In this document: in pieces, positions 20,830-34,376 of the stretch
How the letters are laid out: every line of letters starts with the position of its first letter
How positions within the stretch are numbered: position 1 is the stretch's first letter
Assembly (NCBI GenBank): GCA_002633005.1
Contig: NMRA01000436.1
Location: forward strand, 99,145 to 163,144
Length of the DNA stretch: 64,000 nt
Reading direction: 5' to 3'
Origin: Phoronis australis
Lineage: Eukaryota; Phoronida; Phoronidae
The notes under the pieces: generated by a model
The model's input: the letters and a program-made list of their open reading frames with translations, nothing else
Databases searched by the model: none
Told to the model about the DNA's origin: nothing
Translations under genes and position numbers: made by a program

Positions 20830-23800
20830 TCTATGTGTTTTCTACCAACCTTATGAAATTATTTAGTAATAATCATAACTGTATTTCATACAGTCACTCT
20901 AATGGAACTTCGCGGGAAGAAAAAACAAATTCACAGAAATTAGCTGTGAAGTAGAAGCGAACCGAGTAGCTCCGCATCTGCCGCCAAACGCCCTTAGCTG
21001 TGTCAAATGCCAATCGTTGTAACCAATATTGAAAAATAACTGAGTATTTGAAGCGTATTTAAGTGGATTTCAGCGAATATCTGCAGATTACGGCGATATG
21101 AAATAAAAAAAAACACAATGGGTTGGTTTGTTTTAAATATCTGGTCGAAATCGCCAACTTCAAAAAGTCTATACCTCGCAACAATAATCCAAAAGATGAG
21201 ATCGACAATGTGCTTTTAATAGGCCATAGTCCATTCGACATTAGGAAGCCTAGAAAATCACTTCCGTGGCTACTTTTTGGGTGCAAGTCAATTTCGGTTT
21301 TTAAGGTCATTAAGTGCTTGTCCACGAGAGCACCAGCCATCCAGTGGCAAGGTGAGGGTCAGCCGATTTTCACCAAATTTGACACATAGGTAGTCCTATG
21401 GGATCTATAGTGGTAAAATATTTCCCCAAAATATTACGTTCTATCAAAGTTGTAGGCTCAAGCACATTTTACGGCTTCACAGCCATGTTTTCAAGCTGTA
21501 AAAACAGTCCAATTTTAACTGTTTATATTTTTCCTTGAATGAAAGCTATTGAACTGTTAGTCACTTGACATTGTTAAGTGGTGCCTATAGATTGTTACAC
21601 AGGTGTCTTGAAAAAAAGATTTCGATTTACCACCCTCATTCAGTAGCTTTGCTACACTGCCCCCCCCCGTTATGCCATTTTGAGGTATATGTTCAATACA
21701 CTACTATACCAACTCTGCCCCCACTGCTATGAGAATGAAACTTGGCCAAGATGTTGACAAAACACGTTACTTTCATTGCATAAAATAAAAAGTTTGTCAG
21801 AGTCAGACAGTTTATTAGTTATACACTTTAGGACCTCAAATGCACTAAAATGAAAAATTTTCAAACATCTGAGACCGTTGCGTGAGCACTTAAAATCAGA
21901 TTGTCCTTAATGGTTTTTGGTATTTTGCAACGAGTTTGTTCCTCCTGAATGTTTTGAATGTATTACTACTTACCACCTAAGACTATAGTACTCCTAGATA
22001 CCATACATTACTCAATTTAAAAAAAAAAACGATTATGTCCTCTCCAGTCATCAAGGTTAGACATGAACTCTACAAATTTAGATTATTTTGATTTACAGTT
22101 GTTATGCTTTGCAATTTCCTCATGGGTATTTCTTCACACCTATTCAAGTCAGATTTTCTGTTGATCAAATGTTTATGCAATGCATTGAATATCAAATGAA
22201 TGATAAGTTTAGTGGCATGACCACAATTTTTCATATGACTTACATGTAAAACAAAAGGCCGCAGAAATGTTCCTGACGAAATACCGGGTTTGTAGTTCTC
22301 TAAAAACATTCGAATGGCTAGACAAACTCCACCACTGTCCATGGCAACGCGTCGCATGTATATCGCCCATCAGTCGTATCATTGTTTTCCTTTGTTGTGT
22401 CATTGTTGGATATAACAACACGGGTCGCATGAATATAGAACCTGACCGTAGCCGATAAATATTCGTCATTATCTTCACTATAACAACGGGGACAATGACG
22501 ATGTTACTTCATGCGACCAGGTTTCCCGAAGATGACCACAGAAGAGGAATCCGAAAGTATCCACAAACACTTATCACGCACCTCAGTAACACTTACTGCG
22601 CACACAAATCCTTTCCGTGGAACCTAAACACCCATTTTTTATATCCATGTATTGTGTTGTACAGTGTGTTTTTCATGGTACGAGTTCAGATTTCGTTGTA
22701 TTAAGATATCAATCCTCAACCCTGTAATATGTAGTTTGAGTAAAATTTCTAGATAGTGAAGTTTATAGATTTATTCTCTTTTAAATGAAGAGTAAACATC
22801 AAATTCTGTACTGGTTTTTCAAAAGTAATCACACATCTAAAAAGTAAAACCATGTCTGACAATTTCATTCCTTATCTCATTTGAAAGTTGTCTACCTCAC
22901 AGACAACACATCTATGTTAAATTCCTTGTGAAAATATATAAAACACCAACCAGAGATTGTATACTACAAAATATGTTTTCATAATACAATACAAAGACAA
23001 CTGTACAGTTAAAAGTGCAAATGCTAATAAAAATTGCCTTCTACATCTTTTCAACACTCCAATTGGCGCAAAAACTGATGCTTGCGGAAGCACAAATTGA
23101 TTTAGGAACATGCCAAGAATTGTATGTATGTCAGTATGACACTTGCCACTTGACTTGGCTTTCCTCAATTACAATGCACTGCCTGCTGGTTTATGAGCCT
23201 TAACCCTTGGTAATTGCCAATTACTTGCATACTCACCCAAGAATTAACACTTTTCAATGTAGATAATAGGTGTAAACAAGTTAGCCAAGACAACAGGATA
23301 ACATCAATTGGCTGTCCTCTGATGAATGCTTTCATGAAGCAGACAACTTGGGAACGGGAAAAATACGGGCACAATATTTTCCTGGCATTTGATTGGCTGT
23401 TCTGATCACTTTGCATTGACACCTGGTGGCTAACATATTAGTTTAGGCTAATTTTTTCTAACTTTTAAATTAAAATTATTACTAAACGTGCAAGTGTATT
23501 CTTGGGAAATTTTTGCAATTGACTTTTGAACATCTGTAGATGGGTTTAATGCAAAAGTTCCCGTTGCTCCCCAAAAGTAGCCACGGAGGTGAAAGATAGG
23601 AGAGGTGGCACTATGGCCTATAAACCAACGTCCGTGTGCATAAAATTCCGTTTAAGTATTCAGCGGATAAGACCTTATACGGGGGATACGATTGATACGT
23701 CGGATATTTATTCGGCGTATAAATATGTGTTACACAAATGATCATGATCGGGGGATATCTTTGTTATGCGGCGGATAGCAAAAAGGATGCCATGTAAGGC

Positions 23801-23880
23801 AATACTCATAATTTTTGTAACGATGGTAAACACAAAATGGATGATTAAGGTGCGTAAGTTAGTCAATACCTATTTCGTCA
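20830..23880. other. No gene recognised
   Basis: The sequence is AT-rich with scattered short open frames lacking motifs. The stretch 21340-21480 has the style of a dispersed repeat (ATTTTCACCAAATTTGACACA), but I found no second copy in the window. A C run lies at about 21661-21669. Confidence 0.45.
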
Positions 23881-23888
23881 TAGATCAC

Positions 23889-24167
23889 TCAAACGTTGAG
23901 ACTGTGATCATTATTTCTATTGACCAAGATTGGTTCATTCACAGTCGGGCCGGTGATCTTTACCTGGGTTCCATCCACACAACATATTACCCTGTGGAAT
24001 CGAGCCTTGAAGACAGCCTTGATCTCATTCACCCTTTTTGGTACATGTATGTGCCGCACTACTGCCGATGAGACACGTGCCACATTGCGACTCAGCGTTG
24101 ACTCGCGCAAGTGTGCCACATTCACGAAGTTGCCATTATGCTTGAAAACCAGGTAGATTGTGTCCAA
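23889..24167 (-). pseudogene. PIF/Harbinger (HARBI1-like) transposase fragment
   Basis: A 92-codon minus-strand frame contains LSRNVARVSSAVV, corresponding to the helix-turn-helix-like region before the nuclease core. It is followed by FHRVICCVDGTQVKI and NEPILVNRNNDHSLNV. The CVDGT block carries the first catalytic Asp of the DDE_Tnp_4 fold, and the NR...HS.NV block is characteristic of HARBI1-like proteins. Only this central part survives. Past the final V there is a stop, and I cannot follow the next conserved block. No terminal repeats were located. The intact enzyme would cut and paste an element at 3-bp target sites. Confidence 0.85.
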
Positions 24168-24199
24168 ATTACAAATAGTTCTCTACGCTTGGAACACCC

Positions 24200-27100
24200 G
24201 CACTTTAGCGTTTGCGTTGTAAAACTTGATGCTAAAGCGAGGTAATACGTCCTGAACAACAGTGCACAATAATCATTTTTGCATCGTCGCCTCCAAAGTG
24301 TACAAGTAGTGAATAACTGCTATATTAACTTGTTTGTTTGTAGTGTCTATAGCCAATTTGCTTTACATCTCCACACCAGACGATTGGAAATTGTAGAGAG
24401 TATGAGCAAGTGAATATCAAGAAAGGACAGTTGTTTTTAATCACGTTTGCGTTAATGGCTACCGGACTGTCTTGGGAAGAAATAAAAACAAATTCTTAAG
24501 ACAAGACTCCTTTTTATAGATGCTCATACGATACGAAGTTCGTATTTCATGAATTTCCGTGTAACATTACCATGTACATCAATAAACACATCAGGTGTCC
24601 CAAAAAGTGAGCTACTTCTTGACAATAATTTCTCAGCAATTGATCACCCGAATTCGTTCAAAACTTTCACAATGTATCTTCAACAGCTACAATGGTGGGC
24701 GTGGCCTAATTATATTTGTTAGAACTATTAATCCAAGTGATGGGTGGGCTTCTCCGTTGTACGCGTTGCCTAACGGTTCCGAGACGTGAGTCTTCTCTAT
24801 GCTGTTACATGCTGACAGTAAATGAACTCATTTCCAATCAAAAGGGAAGGTTTGAACGTTCAAATGTAAATCGGTTAGTAGGAACTCTAACCAATCAAAA
24901 AGGCATGTGAGGTGAATTATGCGGGTTGTCGTCGGTGCTTTAAGAGTGATAGTCCAGGTCAGAGTTTGCTAGTGATATCATTAACATATCAACATCAAAG
25001 CTACATGCATGTTGCAAAAAAGTCAAACTGCAGGCGAAACATGTTGGCAGGCGACCAACTTTGTCGGCTGAAGTTTCGCGACTTTTCGATGCGACATTCG
25101 TATCAGCGTAAGATAAACTGGTGTCGTTTCCGGCGAGCAACATATTGCTGGCCGAAAAGTTGCTGTGTTCGGGAAATTTTCCCAATGGTTTCTTCACGAG
25201 AGCATCAAAAAGTCGACTCTAAGGTCATCCGAATGGTATCTTAACAAAACTACATACATGTATTCATAGGTCTTGATTTGGGCCCAGACAGATCTATCTT
25301 GGCTAATTAGGTCCGTAAGAACATCAGCTTTAATGGCATAACGCGATGAGGATATGGAAGTAGACATTGAACCCCTCATGAGTTTCCTTTAACATTTTGT
25401 AGAGCGCCAAAGTAGGATAATTTTGCCAAATTTCCACTCGATTTTTATGCAACTTTGACGCGCTCCAGATACCAGTTTACGGTGTTTTTAAATTAATAGT
25501 CTACAGCTCTCCGGTAAAACGCAGGATAAAAAATTGGGCAGATGATTGACGAGAATGTGGCAGACGATGGTTTTCCAACAGATGGGACTGGCGTTGTGCA
25601 CCCCAGACTCTAGTAGATGCAACTTTGTGACATCATGCAAACGCAAGAGCACGGTTAACAACTTCGCAGGAAAATTGTTTCACTCTACAGTATGTCACGT
25701 TTTGGGCCTTTTAAAAACGCTATAAACCACTTACAGTCAGCAAAATGATTCAGAGTGCACAATCGCAATCATACGTCCTTGCAACTATGCACACTTTCCA
25801 TTTATAATCCCCTTGTATGAATATAAATCCGGTCTTACCTTTGGAATACTAGAAAGGTAAAATTGTGCGACGCCATGCGGCTAACTATCGGTTATAAAGA
25901 CAGAAAAATGTCAGATTAAAAACTGGGTTACCTTTTGAATGGTGCATAGGAATCGCCTTGTACAGACTGCAAAAAGTACATATCTGAGAGCTAGTATTTT
26001 GCATTGTTGTCAGGTAAGTTACTGTCAGCCTGCCGTTTTAAGTCCACTTTAACAGCGATATTTGAAAACGCTGTAGTATTTGATGCCAGGTTCTAGTATC
26101 GAAACGGCTAACAACGTAAACCAACGCTGTCACGGTCCAGTTTTGCCGTCTGACAAGACCCGACAAATTCCGATGTCGTGCCCAGTTCAGATTGTTTTGA
26201 CCTAAGATGAATTTGGCGCAAATTCAGTAGCAATTTTCCTGTCTGGCGTCAGCCGATTGCAATGCAAAGTCTAGACTTCGCCACTGGTCACTCTCTCCTT
26301 CCTTGACCCTGGGTTTCCAGGCACCTCATTGTAAAAACCCGGTACCTGGCGAATGACGAAGTTGCAGGCTGAAATCCGACTTAAAGAAATAAACAATACC
26401 GGTTCAAAACTCGAGACAAATCCGCTTTTTGAACCCAATGGTTTAAAAATAGAATAAGTAGCCCTGAGTACAAGTTTGTCAAAACAAACAAAAGATCTCA
26501 ATGACAATTGGCTCTTCCCCATAACAAAGACCATTCATTATCTTGACAGCACGTTTTTGCGAGGGCGAATCAGCAGTTTTGTAAGAGCGTGACCACAACC
26601 ATAATTCATTATCTAACGGTATTAAGCATAGGCTAGTATCGCAAAGTTTCATTTGTGTCCAATCAGCTATTTCAGAGACAAGATGTTACGAACTTTGAAA
26701 ACTTTCCATTTTCGCGGGTTCAAAATTATCGCCATTTTCACGAGCGTACAAGCCGAACGATTTTCCCGAATAACTCAACCCGAAAGCGCACAATATGGCG
26801 CCCGTCCATGTCTACAACCTGTTAAACTGCAAGCATGCTTCGAAATTAAGAGGCAGTCCAAATAAAAACCAGTAGATTTTCAAAAATCAGTCTATAGGTC
26901 AAAATTCAAAACAACTACATTTTTTGCACATGGATAGATATCCCATCAAAAACCTTGCGGACTCAGTGACCCCTAATTTCACCGCTGGAGCATGAGACCA
27001 CAAATTGGCAAATTTGGGCATACTAGCCGTCTCCAAAATTGTATATTTTCAGCAGCAAAAATAAGTAACTTAAAAAATAGATCAACAGTTATACCTTGGT

Positions 27101-27270
27101 GACTGAAATAACCAACGTATACTGTGTATAACTGTGTCATTTATTGTGCTAGACAGGGGAGATAATCCACAGACCACTTTATGTGGCTAATTTTAGTGGC
27201 GTTTTTGTGACCTTCTTAACGCCGTATTGCACCTTGGAGCCTTGTGTAACTTTTACAACATACAGTTAAA
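24200..27270. other. No gene recognised
   Basis: Unassigned DNA. Open frames such as 24912-25244 (+) and 26271-26534 (-) have no family features, splice context or codon bias that I can use as support. Confidence 0.45.
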
Positions 27271-27273
27271 GAG

Positions 27274-28907
27274 TTAAAGGAAAATGCCACCCAAAAATGA
27301 AACATCCTATTTGTATCAATTTAGATGAGTAGTTCTACTCGATAACGACACGTTCGGTTGCGTTACCCGACACCTGACGGCAGACGGAGGTATTGAAAAT
27401 ATCCAATGACGTCGTTGGTTTCACATGCACTCTGTTCAGCAGTTCACAAACACGGCCGGGTTACTGGTGTCAGTTTAATTAACGCTTGAATTCATCGTGC
27501 AACACCGATAAATCATCCAATTTCGATGTAAAACCCTTAAAAATACATCGAGTTCTTATTGGTATTTGGACACACCGTAGCCTACAAAGTTCGGCACGCC
27601 AAGTTACCAAGGTCCGTAGCAGGAGTTTGGGGTCTCAGTGTTCAGAGATAAATTCGAAGTATTCTTCCGTGAAATACAGACATGAGAACCTAGATCCGTG
27701 TAAATCAGAATTTTTATTTTTTTGAGTTCTAAATAGACAAAACGCTTGTTATCCCGGCCAGTGGCTCGGAACCCGATCAGACCCGTCGTGGCTGCCGGGA
27801 CTGGAACAACATAAACCACCTTGAGTTGGAAACTAAACCTACAGTCACGAAAAGATTATGATAGTGAGCCAAAGAAATAAGTGTGCAGGTAGTTATTTAT
27901 GTGAATTACCACGAAACTGAAAATCTACTTACTTGTCAGGGGCCGCGAAGCCGGTTTCCCCTTCCACAGACAGACAGGGCAAAGGCTGTGCAGTAACAAT
28001 GACTTGAATAATATTTTTGTAATTCCCAATAAAGATTCCCCTAACATGTGACCGTAGCATATAAAATCGAGTAATTGTTTCTCAACAGCTTTCTGTCAGC
28101 AAACACTAAATTAGCATGCCCTCACTTACCGGTCAATTACCTTTATTGCCGGCATCAAAAGCCGGTAACGCAGTGGTTTATTCATTGCTGCTTCTCAACA
28201 TTTGCACTCACGAATACTGCAAAGGCATTACAAATTGCTATCTAATGAGACAGACTTCGTTTCAGTTTTATACAAGCATCGGTTAGGATGAGAATAATTC
28301 ATTTTGAAACAGAACGCAGAATAATAAACGTCTACATGGCAACTCGCCCGGCGCCAATCCCGACTTAGTCAAGAGCTCACCCGACGAAGACTCCACGGGT
28401 CGGATCGTTAGGTTTCACAGGCTATCAGTTCCAACCGGAATACACTGAAAATACTAAAGAGGCGCCGTGAACATGCACAGGCAACGGAACGTATGGATAG
28501 TTCTTTGGCAAGCCGAAATTCGTCAGAGAAATCACTGTTGACGATATGCCGACCACAGACACGGAGATATTTCACGGCCCCATACTTGCTATTAACAGCG
28601 TACCTTTCATTCTTCACTACCGCGAGCCACTTCCTAATCATTTCGGGTTCTCGAGGAAGTCGAAAAAACGATATACCCGCTTTCTTCACAGCTTCATAGA
28701 TCGGACACGCGGGAACGATGCACCGCAATATAGCGGCATTCACTCTACAGACGAACCACTGACGTCGCTGCGTCGTTTCTCACCTTCCTCACAGGTTAAC
28801 GCGACACCTCTCGAAAAGGTGAGGTCAACCGTATAAGAAGCGATTTGGATATAGCGCGATTAAGACGGTAAAAAAGACTAATTAAATCGGGTGGTTTTCT
28901 CCTTTAA
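27274..28907. mobile_element. TTAA/TIR element with THAP exon, copy 2 (about 1.63 kb)
   Basis: Left end TTAAAGGAAAATGCCACCC; right end GGGTGGTTTTCTCCTTTAA. The whole length aligns with copy 1, including the GC-rich block near 27750-27800 and the right-end stretch GCGATTTGGATATAGCGCGA. The small changes at both ends (GAAAATG, TTTTCTCC) show that this copy has aged independently of copy 1. TTAA flanks both sides, with AAGAG to the left and TCTTG to the right. Confidence 0.88.
28408..28743 (-). pseudogene. THAP zinc-finger ORF, copy 2 (open, 111 codons)
   Basis: This is the only copy whose THAP frame is fully open. It has CIVPACPIYE, ISFFRLPREPEMIRKWLAVV and YLRVCGRHIVNSDF, so the C2CH ligands and the Trp are present. 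The usual Phe after the His is Ile, and a four-codon insertion (VKKA) follows the first cysteine pair compared with copy 1. The apparent first codon is GTG, with no ATG in frame before the upstream TGA. Translation would need a spliced leader exon. It ends without any nuclease domain. I class it as a decayed or captured exon rather than a working gene. A small DNA-binding protein that competes with a transposase is a possible alternative. Confidence 0.6.
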
Positions 28908-28909
28908 TC

Positions 28910-31900
28910 TTGATGACTGAGCAATAGAATATGTTGTTTTCTGGATGTATTACGCGATCAGTATCAAAACTGAACCCGATGACCTTTGCCCAGCCAGTTG
29001 GCATTAGGTTTGAGGATTTATAAAACAATTGTACATGTAACCTCTTGTTTTCTTCCATTAATATTTACTTGACCATTTCATGTCAACTAAAAGGAAATAA
29101 ATTCCTTTGAAGTTTAAATTTGTAAGAATTGTTATTTGTAAAACTGATTTTGAGGCTATCATGCTTTTAACGACAAAACGAAGAACCAAGGCCAATTCTG
29201 CTCGTTAAGAGAATTTTCATCAAACAAGTGCGACCACAAAAGCTTTGTGGCTTTAGTCAGTCATGCTAAATGCACTTCAGAACATCTGAGATGCTGAAAA
29301 GTACCGCATAAATCGAGGCCAGTGGCGGAATATGGGCTCGTACTAGCCAGGATAGGTAAATTTGTGATTGAGCAGAAGCAGTCGTGGATCAAATCATATG
29401 TGATGTTAACCGAAGAGAATTTGGCCGGGTCTCGGTTTTCATCCAAACAGAAAGTGTCTGTACCATGAACACCCATGATCTTCCAGAAGAAATTCTGAAC
29501 GGGGTACGTACTGCCTGCAACATTTCAGAGTGAATATTGGCTCAGTTTGGACAGGCTCAGAATTGGTACCACCCGGAACCTTCGACTTCAAGAGTCACAA
29601 CTGTGTCACAGTTGGAGTTAAATGACGCAGCTTTCCTAGTGCCCTCTATATACGTGTATTATATATTTTATCATAGTTAATCGTAGTTTGTAGCTGAGGT
29701 GAAATGACAGTAACCAATCCAGTGGCGTAGCGTGTACCTCCTTGCCCCCCGTCGCGACGTCTCACGTAAAGTGGGGCCGGCCCCCGATCCCCATTGGTGC
29801 CTGTGTAATTTGTAACCCCTCAGTTAACAGATGCTTGGTGCCCTCCTTGGACGACACCTGTTTAGCACACCCCCACCCCTTTCGGCAGGGGCCCGGCGGT
29901 ATTGACCCCCAGCCGGGCTCTTGCTGCTACGGCACAGAATCAGTCACTCAGTATGTTTGCTATGAAGTCCAGACCGTTGTGTTGAATTATGTTTACCTAA
30001 TGTCTGTCATAAACTGAGTCATTGATAAAATTTTCTTTCATGTAATGCTTTCTCTTGACCTTGAATGTACGCCTTTTCATACCGTTAATGATCGTACTTT
30101 CAGAAGTATTCAACGTTGGGTTGACCGGCGACTGGTCTGGAGACTCGTACCAACCTGCGGGGATATTACAGTATGAACGCAAAATTACAATGAGTTTTGA
30201 CGCAGTTGAAGATTTTTTTGCACTGTACAGAGGGCCATAACCCCCTTAGGTGCCTCCTTTCCTATGCGAATGGCTCTTACAAAAAAAAAACAAAAAAAAC
30301 ACGAGTAAGGCAGATTCGGCTGGTAGTCGCGTCCACGGTATCCATGTACACAAAGAGCAACGCCATCTATCATTTTGACGAAGTACGCATGCCAGTCACA
30401 ATTTATGCATATAAATTTTGTAATAAGCAATAATCATAAGTGTGGCTTTGAGAGAATGGTAATTAGTAGTGCTGTCTGCTTTTACTCTAGAATGCAAGCT
30501 TTTTACGTCGTTTTTGCAAGCTAATTACAAGTTCCAGGAGGCCTCCTATTGGTGGTTGATACAACTGAGAACAGGCAAATAGGACGAAGTGCCGTTTGTG
30601 TAATGTTTCGTAAGTAAACAGTACGGGAGGCAAGATTTTTTATTTTAGATTATGAAGAGGTAAGGAATGAATAAACAAATTATTATAAGATCAGTGTTTG
30701 AAAAGGTACAATATGGCTGCTACAGAGTGCCGAAGTTGGCTGAAAATGGCTTCAGTGAAAACTGCAAAATAGCCGTTTTTGCACAAAATCAAAACACACA
30801 AATTTGAAAATGATTTTTGAAAGCAATGTCATTAAATTATTCAGTCATAGTCCTTTAAAACTGTATCCCCCAGTTCTCATCAGCTAGCTAAACATGCTAG
30901 TAAAATGTATTCAACTATATCTACTTCGCCGCCCAATTTTGTCGCAAAATGGACAAAAAAAGAGAAACAATGGATGAAAATTGTCAAAAATCGAATGTTT
31001 TCTACTAACATCTCACCAAACCAAATTCATGTGCTAACTCTAAAAAAATCTGTGATTTTGGGTATAGACTCTACCTGTTGGTTTATATATGGAGTCACTC
31101 TTAAAGGTCAGTGTTGATTTGTGAAGTGAAGCGGCCTAAAATTAAAATATTGTGTTAGTATAAGTGCATTTTGTTTCGGCCTGGTTGGATCTTAGTTGGA
31201 AACATTCCTGCTATTGGTTGTTTCGTCATGTTTTTCGATGTGATTATTAAGTGTTGACTAATCATACCTATTGTTGTGATGTAAAAACCGTACGCTAGTA
31301 GCAACCCCTCGTCCCTCCTCCTTAAAGCTACGTTTGTGCGCTTGTGAAATTGGTTATACTTTTGAAAGGAGACCTAAGCATAATGAATTGTTTGCTAATA
31401 AAGATTCAAGATACACAGGCACTGTAACAGCAAACGCCAGGCGTGCGACCTCTCATAAAACGTAACTCCGGAAATACAAAATAACGTGTATGCGCAGAGT
31501 ACTTATACGACGTTAGCCGAGTACAAGTCAGTGATGATCATTTAGAAGCATAATGAATAAGGGGAATTAATGACAGAGGTTCCACACTTAATAAGCTTTA
31601 TTGGCCTACTGACAAAAAAGTCCTAGGTTCTAGGCGAGTTTTCCAAATCGAGGCTCTATTGTACATGTACGTTGATAATCTTTCAAATGTCGTACTTGTT
31701 AAGTATGCATCTCAGAAATCGTCATTGGGTTCACGCTCTATTTCGGACACATATTTACCCACAGTATACCATATCGCTAAACATGTCTATATTCGAATGG
31801 CTAACAGTTGCAAATTATTCCTAAAACGTATAAATAACAGTGGACCTACCACGGAACCAAGTGTGACGCCTGTGCCAATAATGCGCCGAGATGATCTGGC

Positions 31901-34100
31901 ACCCTTAGATTCTACAGCCTGGGTTCGTTCTTTGAGATAGAATGACACCACTTACCGGTAACATCATCAATACCAAGACTTCAATTTGCAGTATGGTCAA
32001 CTGTGTCGACCTACGAAGACCTAGAAATGCTACATCGCTTAAACAACCGGCAAGGCGCTTGACGCGTGTCACCTCAACTCACGCCTCCCAATTTAGTGAT
32101 GCCCCGTGGTTTGTATATCCAGCAGATTCACCGGCGCCATTGTTGCTTGGTTTGGCCTCGCGCGTGAACGGTTCTATTCGGCTGATCTTATCACCGAATG
32201 TTGAAGTTTAGGTTCTATCACAGTAACAAGACTACACAGTTTTAGGTGAATTTTGATCAATAGATCATGCCAACTGCATAGGTTTCTGTGTGTGGTCACC
32301 GTTTAAAGATGAGATGTTGCGCAAGTATTCTCGTTGTCAAATGGGTTTCACAACGTGTCCGCGGGGCAATTGACAGACGTCAATGTTATTAAGGTGGCGA
32401 CTGTATATTTAACATTATGATAGCAAACAAAGTGAAAGAGAGTACCTAACAAGGTTGATTGTCGGTGTCTGTAGATTCAGGGATTCTTTTAGCAGCACAC
32501 TCCACATCACTGGTGCATAAACATTTCCATTGACTCGAGCACATTCAAATTGCAATAACGCCTTAAATTGTCTTGGCTAAAATTCCAACACATCGACAAT
32601 GCAGAGCGGTTGAGAAAAACGGATATCAGAGACCAAAGCAACAGTGTCAGCTATATGAGTTCTAGCATATTATGAAAAAAAAAGAATTGATTTGCAATAA
32701 GTGTTTTGCTAAATTAAATTGCATTATGCGGCAGTTCAGACCAATCAGTGCTGGTGTAACGCAGGAGGAAGCACACAAAAACGATGGCTACAAAAATAGA
32801 CAGAAAATGCTGACTCATGTAAGTATGTCCTCCAAAACGGCAAATGGATTTTGAAACCCTTTGGATCAATTGACACATGAGTACGTTTTACTGAGATAAT
32901 GCGTGCATTCTGATTTTCGAAATTCCACGCACCGGCTACAGTAGCAATAATCATTTAAAGACGTTCTTACTTCTGACCTGTCAACATACCACAAAATAAG
33001 GACAAGTTTGACGCACTTTGCACACAAGTGCACTATTACATGATGCTAAAGAAAAAAACTACATGATATTAACCATTCACATGGTATTAATATAAAAGTG
33101 CACAGGATCTCGAAGGTCAATATGCTATTTGTCAGCACAAAATATTGTTCTAAAATACCTCGATAACCCCAAGTGTTTTCACAAACCCTTGTCGGATTCA
33201 GTACATTGTGTTTTATACATACGGCCTTGGCAAGTAAGACTACAGTGAAAACACGTCTTCTTTTTTCATATGAAATCGCCAACGTCTTTATTTTACTTAA
33301 CTTTTCCTAAGTATGTAATAATATAGTTGAGTGTTTATCCATCAGGTTCAGTTTAATTATGCTGCACTCTTCAAAGACTAAAAATATTTGATGGGGAGAT
33401 TTAAGACGGGGGAAACGATTTCGGATACTTTCGGGTTTGAACAACAAAAACTACTACGTCACAGACACCAGGCATATTACAAAAGACGAAGAACAGATAC
33501 GTGGTGTTCAGAAACCGTCTCAAGGCTTCTTAATGCACATTCATCTTCTTAATTATCTCCACACTCCAACCAAAATGCACAATTAAAAGCAGTTTTTGTC
33601 TGGCCTAATCGCATGTGACCAAGTCTTCATTAGCATACCGTACAAGCCAGCCCTAGATAATTAAGTAACACAAATAAACGGAATTGTTATAATAACCACT
33701 TAAATTACGACGGAGAACTGTGTCTCTTTACCGTCTCACACAAAAATAGATAAAGAATGTCAGACACACCTAGATGGCAGATGCGTCATGTATCGGGAAG
33801 GATGGACGAATTGCCCGCGGAAGCCCGTGTGATGTGTGCCTGGTATTGGTCCTTTGTCAGCAAATGGTCCAGTTCACAATCACGTGCTTTCAGCCTGAGC
33901 AGTATGATGGCAACGTATCCCTCGCCTTGGGGCTGAAAATACATTCCATATTTTTGTACCCAAGTTTCGCTCTGATGCTACTGAACTTTCAAACAACCCC
34001 TAAGTTTCAAATTAATTAAAAACAAACAATGAAGTCAAATTCAGCATTTGGAACACAGCATTCCATTCAAGCTTAGCTAATGTTATATAACGTACGGGAT
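28910..34100. other. No gene recognised
   Basis: About 5.2 kb without a supported gene. The stretch 29700-29900 is GC-rich and begins near CAGTGGCGTAGCGTG, which looks like the edge of a dispersed repeat. The rest is AT-rich with scattered short frames (for example 31659-31940 and 31942-32211, plus strand) that lack motifs. Confidence 0.45.
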
Positions 34101-34104
34101 GATG

Positions 34105-34209
34105 GCTGTGGGTCATTATATCGAGATATGTGATATGGAAGCCGATTTAAACGAAGCCCGAGTTTAAATCCGCTTACATATCACGTATCAAAATATAATA
34201 AGCCACAGT
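34105..34209. repeat. Imperfect 105-bp hairpin
   Basis: Arms of about 47 bases pair across a loop near 34154-34162. The left arm starts GCTGTGGGTCATTATATCGA and ends CGATTTAAAC; the right arm is GTTTAAATCC through ATAATAAGCCACAG. It could be a short MITE or a transcribed hairpin. I have no evidence of expression. Confidence 0.7.
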
Positions 34210-34289
34210 TACACCACAATATTAGCGTCATATGGCAGATACAACCGTGTAATTACCCATACAGTTATCTGACTAGTGAGATAATGATT

Positions 34290-34376
34290 TGGCGGGAAAC
34301 CGAGGACAGTGTCGAACCCTGGAGCCTGGAATTGCTGGTCGCCGACTTTACCCACTACACCATGGAGCGCATGACG
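34290..34376 (-). mobile_element. tRNA-derived SINE head
   Basis: On the minus strand, GCTCCATGGTGTAGTGGGTA is an A-box-like segment, and CAGGGTTCGACAC about 35 bases later is a B box. The spacing is that of a tRNA gene, but a foldable tRNA with a clear anticodon arm and acceptor stem is not evident. A tRNA-derived repeat is therefore more likely than a tRNA gene. Confidence 0.6.

Noticed and set aside
31659-32211. Two consecutive plus-strand frames as exons of one gene
   Set aside because: No recognisable motif, no convincing splice sites, and ordinary composition for chance frames.
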